Origin: Iodidimonas nitroreducens
GTDB taxonomy: Bacteria > Pseudomonadota > Alphaproteobacteria > Sphingomonadales > Rhodothalassiaceae
Direction: 5' to 3'
Length of the DNA stretch: 42,043 nt
Assembly (NCBI GenBank): GCA_000710935.1
Contig: BAYV01000026.1
Span: forward strand, 1 to 42,043
The notes below the pieces were generated by a model. It had not been told where the DNA came from. It ran no database searches and saw only the letters and a program-made list of their open reading frames with translations. A program made the translations under genes and the position numbers. Below, in pieces: positions 26,205-35,224 of the stretch. Every line of letters begins with the position of its first letter. The stretch's first letter is position 1.

Positions 26205-26230
26205 CTTGAGCGGCGCTGGTTTCTCCCCAT
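26205..26230 (+). promoter_or_regulatory. Sigma32 (RpoH) heat-shock promoter of clpB
   Basis: CTTGAG (26205-26210), a 14-nt spacer and CCCCAT (26225-26230, followed by ATC) match the RpoH pattern CTTGAA-N13-17-CCCCATNT. It is 120 nt before the clpB ATG, and clpB is a classic RpoH target. Confidence 0.75.
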
Positions 26231-26350
26231 ATCGAGGAGGGACGAGAGCGAGCCGGGCGGATCTTCCGTGCCAATGAAAGCCTTGCTCCGTGATGATCAC
26301 AGCGCAGCGCTGCCAATGTTGGGGCCTGCCACAACATGGGATAAAGATCC

Positions 26351-28960
26351 ATGGATATCGAACATTATACTGATCGGTCCAGAGGTTTCATTCAATCGGC
26401 CCAAGGCCTTGCCATCCGCTCCAATCATCAGAAATTCACTCCCGAACATCTGCTGAAGGTTTTGCTGGATGACAAGGAAGGCCTTGCTGCCAATCTGATC
26501 CGGGCTGCCGGAGGGCGGCCTGAGCAGGCATTGGACGCAACCGAAGCCGCTCTTGCCAAAATCCCTAAGGTGGAAGGATCGGGCGCGGGGCAGATTTATC
26601 TGGACCCGGCCCTGGCCCGGATTTTTGAAAGTGCGGAAAAGCTGGCCGAGAAATCGGGTGATCGTTTTGTGACAGCGGAACGCCTGCTGCTATCCATGGC
26701 CACCGAAACGAAATCCACCTGTGGGCGGATTCTGGCCGATGCCGGGCTGACCGCGCAGGCGCTGAATGCCGCCATCAATGATGTGCGCAAGGGTCGCACC
26801 GCCGATAGCGCCGGGGCGGAAAACAGCTTCGAGGCGCTGAAACGTTATACCCGCGATCTGACCGAGGCCGCACGCGATGGTAAGCTGGACCCGGTGATCG
26901 GCCGGGATGAGGAAATCCGCCGCACCATTCAGGTGCTTTCACGGCGGACCAAGAATAATCCGGTGCTGATCGGTGAGCCGGGCGTGGGCAAAACCGCCAT
27001 CGTTGAAGGCCTGGCCCTGCGTGTGGCCAATGGCGATGTGCCCGAATCCTTGCGCGATCGGCGGATCATGTCATTGGATATGGGATCCCTGATTGCCGGG
27101 GCGAAATATCGCGGTGAATTTGAAGAGCGGCTGAAGGGTGTTCTGGATGAGGTGACGGGTGGCGCTGGGGATGTGATATTGTTCATCGATGAAATGCATA
27201 CCCTTGTGGGCGCGGGCAAAAGCGATGGGGCCATGGATGCCTCCAATCTTTTGAAACCGGCTTTGGCCCGGGGTGAATTGCACTGCATCGGGGCCACTAC
27301 ACTTAATGAATATCGCAAATATGTTGAGAAGGATTCCGCGCTGGAGCGCCGGTTTCAGCCTGTTTTTGTGGGCGAACCCACGGTTGAGGATACCGTTTCC
27401 ATTTTGCGCGGGCTGAAGGAAAAATACGAGCTGCATCATGGGGTGCGGATCACCGATGGGGCGATTGTGGCGGCGGTCACTTTATCGAACCGCTATATCA
27501 CCGATCGGTTTTTGCCCGATAAAGCGATTGATCTGATGGATGAAGCCTCGGCCCGGCTGAAGATGGAGGTGGAAAGCAAGCCCGAGGAGATCGAGGCGCT
27601 GGACCGCCGGATCATTCAGCTTAAGATCGAGCGTGAAGCCCTAAAAAAAGAGAAGGATGAGGCATCGCGGGATCGGCTGAATAATCTGGAAAAGGAACTG
27701 GCCGATCTATCGCAATCGAGCGCGGAATTAACGGTACGCTGGCAATCCGAGAAGGAAAAGCTGACCGGCTCGCAAAAGCTGAAGGAACAGCTTGATCAGG
27801 CGCGGCTGGAATTGGAACAGGCGCAAAGGCGCGGCGATCTGGGCCGGGCGGGGGAATTGTCTTATGGCATTATTCCCGATCTGGAAAAGCGCATTACCAA
27901 AGCCGAGCAAAGCGCCGATGGCAGCCCCGAAGGTTTGCTGCGTGAGGAAGTGACGGCGGATGACATTGCCGGGATCGTTTCGCGCTGGACCGGGATTCCC
28001 ATGGAAAAAATGCTGGAAGGCGAGCGCGACAAGCTTTTGCGCATGGAAGAAGGGCTGGGCCGCCGCGTGGTGGGGCAGGAAGAAGCCATCACCGCCGTTT
28101 CCAATACCGTGCGCCGGGCGCGGGCGGGTTTGCAGGATCCGAACCGGCCTTTGGGATCGTTCCTGTTTTTAGGGCCGACCGGGGTTGGCAAAACCGAACT
28201 GACCAAATCTTTGGCGCATTTTCTGTTTGATGATGAACAGGCGATGGTGCGGATCGATATGTCGGAATTTATGGAAAAACATGCGGTTTCCCGGTTGATC
28301 GGGGCGCCGCCGGGCTATGTGGGCTATGAAGAAGGCGGGGTTTTGACCGAAGCGGTGCGCCGCCGCCCTTATCAGGTGATTTTGTTTGATGAGGTGGAAA
28401 AAGCCCATCCGGATGTTTTCAATGTGCTGTTGCAGGTGCTTGATGATGGGCGGCTCACCGATGGGCAGGGCCGCACGGTGGATTTCAGCAATACGCTGAT
28501 CATTCTCACCTCCAATCTGGGAAGCGGGGCGATTGCCGCCTTGCCCGATGGGGCCGATGTGGAAGAAGCCCGCGATCAGGTGATGGAGACCGTGCGCGGG
28601 GCTTTCCGGCCGGAATTTCTCAACCGGCTGGATGATGTGATTCTGTTTCATCGGCTCGCCCGCAATCAAATGGCCGGGATTGTGGATATTCAATTGCAGC
28701 GGGTGCAAAAGCTGCTGGATGATCGCAAGATCAGGCTGGAACTGGATGATGCGGCGCGCAATTGGCTGGCAGAGGCGGGCTATGATCCCGTTTATGGGGC
28801 GCGGCCCCTAAAGCGCACGATCCAAAGGCAGGTGCAAAATCCACTGGCCGAAATGATCCTGCGTGGTGAAGTGAAGGATGGCCAGACGGTGAAGGTGGGC
28901 GTTGGCGATGGCGGGCAATTGGCGCTTTCCTTGAGAAACCCGCAGGACAAAGCCGCCTGA
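26351..28960 (+). CDS. clpB: ATP-dependent chaperone ClpB (Hsp100 disaggregase)
   Basis: An 869-residue full-length ClpB. The order is: N-terminal double Clp_N domain (1-145), first AAA+ domain with Walker A GEPGVGKT (208-215), coiled-coil middle domain (about 405-525, with the repeated Glu/Lys/Leu pattern), second AAA+ domain with Walker A GPTGVGKT (608-615), and the C-terminal D2-small domain. With DnaK/DnaJ it extracts and refolds aggregated proteins. Presence of the middle domain and absence of an IGF loop separate it from ClpA and ClpC. It is preceded by a heat-shock promoter and followed by a bidirectional terminator. Confidence 0.98.
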   Translation: MDIEHYTDRSRGFIQSAQGLAIRSNHQKFTPEHLLKVLLDDKEGLAANLIRAAGGRPEQALDATEAALAKIPKVEGSGAGQIYLDPALARIFESAEKLAEKSGDRFVTAERLLLSMATETKSTCGRILADAGLTAQALNAAINDVRKGRTADSAGAENSFEALKRYTRDLTEAARDGKLDPVIGRDEEIRRTIQVLSRRTKNNPVLIGEPGVGKTAIVEGLALRVANGDVPESLRDRRIMSLDMGSLIAGAKYRGEFEERLKGVLDEVTGGAGDVILFIDEMHTLVGAGKSDGAMDASNLLKPALARGELHCIGATTLNEYRKYVEKDSALERRFQPVFVGEPTVEDTVSILRGLKEKYELHHGVRITDGAIVAAVTLSNRYITDRFLPDKAIDLMDEASARLKMEVESKPEEIEALDRRIIQLKIEREALKKEKDEASRDRLNNLEKELADLSQSSAELTVRWQSEKEKLTGSQKLKEQLDQARLELEQAQRRGDLGRAGELSYGIIPDLEKRITKAEQSADGSPEGLLREEVTADDIAGIVSRWTGIPMEKMLEGERDKLLRMEEGLGRRVVGQEEAITAVSNTVRRARAGLQDPNRPLGSFLFLGPTGVGKTELTKSLAHFLFDDEQAMVRIDMSEFMEKHAVSRLIGAPPGYVGYEEGGVLTEAVRRRPYQVILFDEVEKAHPDVFNVLLQVLDDGRLTDGQGRTVDFSNTLIILTSNLGSGAIAALPDGADVEEARDQVMETVRGAFRPEFLNRLDDVILFHRLARNQMAGIVDIQLQRVQKLLDDRKIRLELDDAARNWLAEAGYDPVYGARPLKRTIQRQVQNPLAEMILRGEVKDGQTVKVGVGDGGQLALSLRNPQDKAA

Positions 28961-28996
28961 AAACACCGGCTGAAAACACCGGCTGAAATCGCCGCC
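28958..28996 (+). repeat. 13-bp tandem repeat starting at the clpB stop codon
   Basis: TGAAAACACCGGC occurs twice exactly (28958-28970, 28971-28983) and a third time with changes (28984-28996). The first TGA is the clpB stop. Since 13 is not a multiple of three, successive units place TGA in each reading frame. Confidence 0.85.
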
Positions 28997-29035
28997 TGAA
29001 AAGCGATGAGCCTGACACCGGATTGAGACGGTGCC

Positions 29036-29077
29036 AAAAAAAACAGCCCGCCCCCCATCAGGGAGCGGGCCTTTTTT
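29036..29077. terminator. Bidirectional terminator between clpB and TonB receptor 1
   Basis: A 10-bp stem with one mismatch (29046-29055 with 29061-29070, 5-nt loop) is followed by CTTTTTT on the plus strand and preceded by an A8 run that becomes the T-run on the minus strand. It closes both convergent transcripts. Confidence 0.85.
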
Positions 29078-29095
29078 GTGCAATCCTCGAAAGGA

Positions 29096-32000
29096 TTAGA
29101 AGCGGGCGCTGGCCCCAACAAAGAAACGACGACCAAAGAAGTCGAAGATGTTGTTTTCAGCAAACCCCGGTGGCTCACGATCGAAAGCATTCGTGATACC
29201 GCCACGGATCGTATAATTCTCAAGGAAATCATAGGTGATATTGAAATCATGCTGCGAGAAATCACCCGTGAAGGCAAAGGGTGAATTCAACTGATCTTCC
29301 GTGGAGAAGAAGCTGTCTTCATCAAAAATCCGCTGTGAGCTTTGCCAGTTGAGCTGATGCCCAATGGTCAAAGGTCCGCGGTTCCATGATGTGTTGAGAT
29401 TGAAGCGATAGGTTGGCGTTCCCAATTCGCCTTCGCTCATATTCAGCGTTGTCGGATCAGACGGATCGGTTTGATCATTTTGCTTGAGAAGAGCGGTCCC
29501 TTGAACACGAATGCGAAGATTACCAAAATCAAAATTTGAATTGAAAGCCGGCTGCAGCCATTTGTTCAATTCGGTTTGATAAAGGGCTTCAAAGTCAACA
29601 CCACGAACCTTGAATTGCGCCGTGTTCACAGGCCCTTGGATGAAATCGATGATTTCATTTGTGTTGGCATCGCGTGTGAAAAGATTGCACAGATTTTCTG
29701 CCGGACCACCCGCAGCATCAAAACAATCATCAACGATGGTTTGAATGCCGATTGTCTGGATCGCATCATCAATCTTGATGTCGAAGAAATCTGCCACGAG
29801 CGTGAGGCCAGGAACCCAACGTGGGGTGATTGTGGTGCCCACAAAATAGCTGCGCGAGGTTTCTTCTTCAACAAAAGGATTGCCGCCATTCGCGCCCGGA
29901 TTGCTGATATTGGGGTTGGGATCAACGAAATCAGCAGGAACACCCAAAGCCTGGCAGTTGGCAATGCGATTTGCCGCAACCGAGGGATCTTCATTCAGAT
30001 TTTCCTGCGAGCAGGGATCATCGATCTGAATAAAGGTTTGGGCCGGGGCCTGGAACAATTCCCCGATATTGGGGGCACGAACAGATCGGCTGCGGCCCCC
30101 GCGGAACACAACATCATCCACAGGACGCCACACACCTGATGCAGACCATGTTGTGGTGGCCCCAATGGTGGAATAATCCGACTGACGCACAGACCCGGTG
30201 ATCTGCAGATCCTTGATCAGGAACATATCCTTGATCAGGGGAACATTCACTTCGGCATAACCTTCATGCACATCAAAGCGCCCAAAGGTTGGGTTGATAG
30301 CATTGGAGAAGCTATCCACAACCAGTGGAAGGGCATCAGGCCGTGTTTCGGAATCTTCACGGCGATATTGATAGCCCATGGCAACGCCGATATCCCCTGC
30401 GCCGGTCAGATTGAACAAATCACCAGACCAGTTGGCCGACACGATCAATTGTTCTGTTTTGGATTTGTCATTCAGATCGACAGACGCAAAATCAATGGCT
30501 TCCTGTGAAAGCGAATTGACACCAAAAATATTGCCGGCAACGCAATTATCGATGGTATTTTGCGACACTGCACCCACACCATTGATGGTGGTGGGAAGCC
30601 CTGCCTGTTCAAGAAATTGAACACGACAAACAATATCGCCCACATCAAATGTTGGCGTATTCCCAGCGGCTTCAATAGCAGCAATATCATCCTCATTGAT
30701 CTGGATGGCATCGATGGATGCAAAGAAATTGGGATTCAGGCGAGAATTTTGTTGCCGGTTGGTGGCATCATCACGGCTGAAGTTTACCGCAACATCCCAA
30801 TTCCATTCCTTTTCAATGATCGGCAGTTTGTATTCGCCTTCAAATCCACCCACAAAGCGGAATGTTTGGCGGGTTGCATTCTGCCCCCGATTGAATTCAG
30901 ACATGAAACGCTGGATATTGCCGATCCCAAAGCCATTATCAATGGCTTGGCCCACAACCGGATCGAGGAAAGCATTGTCGGTACCTGTGAAGGCGCCGAT
31001 ATTAAAGGTTTCGGCTGCAGTTGGCAGTGTGCGATCAGCATTGGCCGTGGCAATTCCGTTTGGCGCCCCAGAGAAGAAGGAGGGCTGGAACGTGAATTGC
31101 GAATCGATATAGGTGTATTTCATATCGACGAAGGTTCTGAAACCATCCGCAATTTCAAAGTTTGATTTGGCCTGAATATTATAGGTTTCACTATCGGGCG
31201 TAAGGGAAGCCTGCAACTCATTAACTAGGACACCGGTGCCGCCAATCTGAGTGGTTCTGGGAAGGCCAGCCGATTCGGGATCATCGCTGAAGGGCAATTG
31301 CGTACCGGGATTGAAGGGAATGGCTTGGCCATTCGCCCCGAATTCAAACTGCCCGGCATTGGTGAATGTGTTGACCAGGCCGCCGTTGGTGATGATGTTC
31401 AAAACAGCATTTTCGGTCAGAAAGAAATTGGGAACACCATCCGATGGGGCGAAATCAGGGACCCCATCACCATCGGTATCCACCGTGACCGCATCCTGAT
31501 CAACCGTTACAAGTGCGCGATTGCGATTGAAGAAATCGAGATCTGTTTGCAGGATTTCTTCATTCTGGCGATATTCAAAGGCAAGCATGGCATTGCCTTT
31601 GTTGTTGGCAAAATTGCCACCCATAATGCCTGAAAAACGTGCGGATTGCCCTTCGCCATTTTCATCTATTGCAAACTGACCATCAAGTTCCAGCCCTTCA
31701 AAATTTTTGCGGAGCACAAAATTGACCACGCCAGAAACGGCATCGGCCCCATAGATGGAGGAGGCACCGCCGGTCAGAACTTCGGTCCGTTCAACCATCA
31801 GAAAGTTCAGGGTATCAATATTCACCGCAGCCGTGCCGGGATCGGACCCGACCTGACGGCGACCATCAATGAGCGTAAGTGTGCGTTGCTCGCCAAGCTG
31901 ACGCAGATTCAGCAGGCTCAGGCCCGATGTGCCGAGAACAGCGCCTGTGGTATCATCAGGAACCTGAGATCCCTGCAGAGCCGGAATATCGCTTAAGAAA

Positions 32001-32254
32001 TCGGCCAGATTGTTGAAGCCAGAGAGTTTGACGGCATCGCCATCAATGGACAAAACCGGACTGGCTTCCATGCCGGGGGCACGACTGATGCGTGAGCCGG
32101 TGACCACGATTTCTTCAACTTCGAGCGCTTCTTCGTCTTCTTCGTCCGTTGATTCCTGCGACCAGACGGCGCTTGACGTCATCGCCAGAATGCCGATGGA
32201 CGAAGCGGCAAGCAGCCTTAATCGTCTGCTTTTCTTTAAATCTTGCGGGTGCAT
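29096..32254 (-). CDS. TonB-dependent receptor 1 (large outer-membrane transporter)
   Basis: A 1052-residue TonB-dependent receptor. It has an N-terminal signal peptide (about 1-33, basic then LRLLAASSIGILAMTSS), an acidic stretch, a TonB-box-like EEIVVTGSRISR, a plug with GASSIYGADAVSGVVNFVLR, and a 22-strand barrel ending in the outer-membrane signature FFVGASARF. Such proteins import siderophores, cobalamin, oligosaccharides or peptides; the substrate cannot be read, and the large size with long extracellular loops is typical of alphaproteobacterial carbohydrate or peptide receptors. ATG 32254 has a perfect AGGAGG 6-7 nt upstream; the ATG at 32272 lacks one. Base composition is lower in GC than in the housekeeping genes. 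Confidence 0.94.
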   Translation of the reverse strand: MHPQDLKKSRRLRLLAASSIGILAMTSSAVWSQESTDEEDEEALEVEEIVVTGSRISRAPGMEASPVLSIDGDAVKLSGFNNLADFLSDIPALQGSQVPDDTTGAVLGTSGLSLLNLRQLGEQRTLTLIDGRRQVGSDPGTAAVNIDTLNFLMVERTEVLTGGASSIYGADAVSGVVNFVLRKNFEGLELDGQFAIDENGEGQSARFSGIMGGNFANNKGNAMLAFEYRQNEEILQTDLDFFNRNRALVTVDQDAVTVDTDGDGVPDFAPSDGVPNFFLTENAVLNIITNGGLVNTFTNAGQFEFGANGQAIPFNPGTQLPFSDDPESAGLPRTTQIGGTGVLVNELQASLTPDSETYNIQAKSNFEIADGFRTFVDMKYTYIDSQFTFQPSFFSGAPNGIATANADRTLPTAAETFNIGAFTGTDNAFLDPVVGQAIDNGFGIGNIQRFMSEFNRGQNATRQTFRFVGGFEGEYKLPIIEKEWNWDVAVNFSRDDATNRQQNSRLNPNFFASIDAIQINEDDIAAIEAAGNTPTFDVGDIVCRVQFLEQAGLPTTINGVGAVSQNTIDNCVAGNIFGVNSLSQEAIDFASVDLNDKSKTEQLIVSANWSGDLFNLTGAGDIGVAMGYQYRREDSETRPDALPLVVDSFSNAINPTFGRFDVHEGYAEVNVPLIKDMFLIKDLQITGSVRQSDYSTIGATTTWSASGVWRPVDDVVFRGGRSRSVRAPNIGELFQAPAQTFIQIDDPCSQENLNEDPSVAANRIANCQALGVPADFVDPNPNISNPGANGGNPFVEEETSRSYFVGTTITPRWVPGLTLVADFFDIKIDDAIQTIGIQTIVDDCFDAAGGPAENLCNLFTRDANTNEIIDFIQGPVNTAQFKVRGVDFEALYQTELNKWLQPAFNSNFDFGNLRIRVQGTALLKQNDQTDPSDPTTLNMSEGELGTPTYRFNLNTSWNRGPLTIGHQLNWQSSQRIFDEDSFFSTEDQLNSPFAFTGDFSQHDFNITYDFLENYTIRGGITNAFDREPPGFAENNIFDFFGRRFFVGASARF

Positions 32255-32538
32255 TCTATCCCTCCTCAACACTATTATTGTTACTGATAGTCCCGCGCTG
32301 GCGTGAAATTTTATTTCATTTTTTTATCTTGTCATCGTGAAGTGCGGCTTTTTCTGATGCCACTACTCGACAGGAAAAAAGCCATGCTTTGTCTCAGTTG
32401 TAAACCTGCAGAGAATGCCATTCCTGAATATAGTTTTTCCTGTGACAATTTGGTCACAATTATGGCGCCTGGAAAGCCATTGTCATAATTGGAATGGCGC
32501 TGCATTAAATGGATAGCGATGCCGAAAAAGTGGATCGG
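32255..32538. other. AT-rich gap upstream of TonB receptor 1
   Basis: These 284 nt contain no gene. Next to the receptor lies an inverted repeat TGAAAT (32304-32309) / ATTTCA (32313-32318) with a 3-nt loop, about 50 nt before the start codon, a position suited to an operator. The rest is T-rich with no further clear signal; the receptor promoter should be here. A tRNA or rRNA is not seen. Confidence 0.45.
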
Positions 32539-33171
32539 TTAATTTGATACCGGGCTGATTTCAAATAGCTTTTCATAATTGGGAAGCTTCATCCGCCATT
32601 GGCCGAGGAAATTTTTGCTAAGGACGACCGTTTGACCATCTGGTTCAATTCCAGCAGGCATTTTGCGACCCGCACTTTCAAAAACGAAGCCTTCGCTGAT
32701 GCGGATTTTGAAATCGCCCACACTGTTGGAATTGTATCCTGTGATTGTGGTGGTTAAGGGCAGAGCCAGATCATCGGCGCTGGCTTCACGCTCCACCACG
32801 CGGCCTCGGATCACATCACCCTGCCTTATGGTGCTGGATTCGTAAGCACCTTCGTTGGTGATATTGCTGTCCAGACCTTCCTCCCCAACCCGCCCTTGGG
32901 GCACGGCGCGGGGGCTGGTGATCTGGCGCGGCCTGTCGCGTTCAGCCTCGGCGATGGCTTCGGGTGTCGCTTCGATCAGGCCATAGCGGATCTTGTATTT
33001 CTTGAGCAGGCTGTCATAGCAGCCAAGGCGTTCGGCAGCGATGATCAGGGGATCGCAGGACAGAAAATCCGACAGCACATTTTGCGCCGTATCCGTGCGG
33101 TTTTGTGCTGCGGCGGAAAAAAGGGGCGCTGTGCAGCACAGCATGCTTATTGCAATGAGGGGGCGGCGCAT
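32539..33171 (-). CDS. Secreted protein of the ERLxCYD type, unknown function
   Basis: A 210-residue protein with a cleavable signal peptide (MRRPLIAISMLCCTAPLFSAAAQ). The mature N-terminus has SCDPLIIAAERLGCYDSLL: two cysteines about 12 apart around the (A)ERLxCYD signature found in small periplasmic proteins of proteobacteria. The middle is polar. The C-terminal part (LPLTTTITGYNSNSVGDFKI onward) appears to be a small beta domain. The same plan recurs in the protein at 39461-40045. It lies upstream of TonB receptor 1 on the same strand, 284 nt apart, and may or may not share a transcript. I do not recognise a function. Confidence 0.72.
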   Translation of the reverse strand: MRRPLIAISMLCCTAPLFSAAAQNRTDTAQNVLSDFLSCDPLIIAAERLGCYDSLLKKYKIRYGLIEATPEAIAEAERDRPRQITSPRAVPQGRVGEEGLDSNITNEGAYESSTIRQGDVIRGRVVEREASADDLALPLTTTITGYNSNSVGDFKIRISEGFVFESAGRKMPAGIEPDGQTVVLSKNFLGQWRMKLPNYEKLFEISPVSN

Positions 33172-33297
33172 GGGGGTCTCGCTTTTTTCTGTTGCCTTTA
33201 TAATCTATCGATAACGCCCGCGCGCGCGGCTGTAAATGATGCGCATTGACAGTTTGGGGGGACTCTGTGCTTTTCTGAGGATCGACAGACCGATCCA

Positions 33298-35133
33298 ATG
33301 GTGGATTTGCCCATGACGGCTTCACACACGGCGCTTTCCCAAAGCCTGCAAACCGCCCTGTCCATGGCACAATCGGGCCGCTTGGGCGAGGCGGAGGCGA
33401 TTTTATCACGGCTATTGGAGCAATGGCCCGATCAGCCCGATGCTTTGCAATTGATGGGTTTGGTAAAGCGCGGGCAGGGGGATCAGATTGCGGCCATAGA
33501 GTTTTTTCAACGCTCTTTGGCTTTGAACCCCGCGCAGCCTCATGTGTTGAACAATCTGGGCAATGCGCTTTTGGCATCTGCCCGCCGGGATGAAGCCGTG
33601 GCGGCTTATCGGCGGGCCATTGTCCTTGATGCGGATTATGCCGATGCACGGCTTAATTTAGGGCGAATTTTGCTTGATGACGGGTATCTTGATGAGGCGA
33701 GGCAGGTGCTGGCGCAGGCGACAAAACTTGCACCGGGCAGCGTGAAGATCTGGTCTGCTTACGGCCGAGCCTTGCGGGCCCTGGCGGATTATGAACAGGC
33801 GGTGGCGGCATTTGAACAGGCTTTGCGGATCAAGCCCGATCATGTGCCCGCCCTCCATAATCTGGCAGTCACCCATTTCGTGGCCGGGCGGGCGGAACAA
33901 TCCCTTCAATTGCTCGATCAATGTTTGGCGCGGCAGCCTGATCTGGCTCTTGCCCATTATAATCGGGGCCATGCCCTTTATGAATTGGGGCGGACCGATG
34001 AAGCCATCCAAAGCTATGAACTGTGCATTGCCCTCGCCCCCGATTATCGCGAAGGCCATGATACCCTGAACAAGCTTTTCTGGCAGCATGGGATGGGCGA
34101 TCATTATCTGAAAAGCTATCAAACGGCGCTGCAAAAAGTGCCGCAGGCTTTGGATTTATGGATTGATTGGGCTGATAAGCTGATTTTGGCCGAGCAGTGC
34201 GCCGAGGCCGTGGCGGTGGTGGCGGGGGCTTTGGATCAGGGCCATGATGATGCCCGGCTTTCCCATGTTTTGGGGCGGGCCCTGATGGGCATGGGGCAAT
34301 ATGGTAAAGCGCAAACCGCCCTCATTGATGCCACGGATCGGCCTGATGCACCTTTGGCCGCCGTCCTTGATCTCTCGCGCTGTTGCCTTCTGGCTAAATC
34401 CTACAGGGAAGCAGAGCAAGCCGCCGAAAAAGCCCTGCGCCGGGCCCCTTTGGATCAGGAAGCGCTGGCTTGGCGCGCTCTTTCCTGGCGGTTTCTGGGT
34501 GATGCGCGGGAGCCTGATCTCAATAATTATGAACGCTTCATCGGGGTGTTCGATCTGCCCGCCCCGCCCGGATATGCAAGCATTGAAGCTTTTAATGAAA
34601 GGCTGGCCGCCTGTTTGCGGGATTTGCATAAAGCTCATCAGCACCCCATGGAGCAGACCCTGCGTGGCGGATCGCAAACCATGGGCAGCCTGTTTTCCCG
34701 CGATCATCCGGAAATCCAGCAGGTTCGCGCCTTGTTCGAGGCGGCGATCAAGGCTTATATCAAAGCCCTGCCTGATGATCCGGCGCATGTGTTTTTAAAT
34801 CGCAAATCCCGGAATTTCAGCTTTTCGGGGTCCTGGTCGGTGCGCCTTCATCGCCATGGCTTTCATGTGAACCATGTGCATGCCAAGGGCTGGATCAGTT
34901 CGTGTTATTATGTGGAACTGCCGCCCTCCACCCATCAGGGTGATGGCCAGCAGGGCTGGATCAAATTTGGCGAATCAAGCCTTGGCCTGGGCGGAGTGGA
35001 TGCCATCCAGCGGGTGATCCAGCCCAGGCCCGGCCGTCTGGTCTTGTTTCCATCCTATTTCTATCACGGCACCATCCCTTTCGATGATGAGGCCGAACGG
35101 CTGACCATTGCTTTTGATGTGGTGCCGGATTGA
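33298..35133 (+). CDS. TPR protein with C-terminal putative 2OG-Fe(II) oxygenase domain
   Basis: A 611-residue protein. Residues about 8-410 form consecutive TPR units (for example AEAILSRLLEQWPDQPDALQ, AAIEFFQRSLALNPAQPHVL, AVAAFEQALRIKPDHVPALH), a docking surface for protein partners. The C-terminal 130 residues match the putative 2-oxoglutarate oxygenase family PF13759: candidate metal ligands His526 and His528 in NHVHAKGWISSCYYVELP, His590 in FPSYFYHGTIPF, and Arg601 as a likely 2-oxoglutarate anchor. No signal peptide is seen, so it is probably cytoplasmic. ATG 33298 is listed; ATG 33313 has GGTGGA upstream. It lies between two TonB receptors on the opposite strand. The substrate is unknown. 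Confidence 0.85.
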   Translation: MVDLPMTASHTALSQSLQTALSMAQSGRLGEAEAILSRLLEQWPDQPDALQLMGLVKRGQGDQIAAIEFFQRSLALNPAQPHVLNNLGNALLASARRDEAVAAYRRAIVLDADYADARLNLGRILLDDGYLDEARQVLAQATKLAPGSVKIWSAYGRALRALADYEQAVAAFEQALRIKPDHVPALHNLAVTHFVAGRAEQSLQLLDQCLARQPDLALAHYNRGHALYELGRTDEAIQSYELCIALAPDYREGHDTLNKLFWQHGMGDHYLKSYQTALQKVPQALDLWIDWADKLILAEQCAEAVAVVAGALDQGHDDARLSHVLGRALMGMGQYGKAQTALIDATDRPDAPLAAVLDLSRCCLLAKSYREAEQAAEKALRRAPLDQEALAWRALSWRFLGDAREPDLNNYERFIGVFDLPAPPGYASIEAFNERLAACLRDLHKAHQHPMEQTLRGGSQTMGSLFSRDHPEIQQVRALFEAAIKAYIKALPDDPAHVFLNRKSRNFSFSGSWSVRLHRHGFHVNHVHAKGWISSCYYVELPPSTHQGDGQQGWIKFGESSLGLGGVDAIQRVIQPRPGRLVLFPSYFYHGTIPFDDEAERLTIAFDVVPD

Positions 35134-35170
35134 TCCTTGTCAAAAAGCCGGATCAGTTGAAGATCAAACA

Positions 35171-35202
35171 GGAAAAGGCGGGGAATGATCCCCGCCTTTT
35201 CC
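35171..35202. terminator. Strong bidirectional terminator
   Basis: A perfect 14-bp stem (35171-35184 with 35189-35202) with a 4-nt loop ATGA. The base of the stem contains the A4/T4 tracts on either side. It separates the convergent TPR-oxygenase gene and TonB receptor 2. Confidence 0.85.
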
Positions 35203-35224
35203 ATATCTATCGGGTGGCTCGGTC

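Noticed and set aside
25872-26350. CRISPR array or insertion sequence in the palindrome-rich gap
   Set aside because: There are only two related palindromes, no regular spacers, no transposase frame and no target-site duplication.
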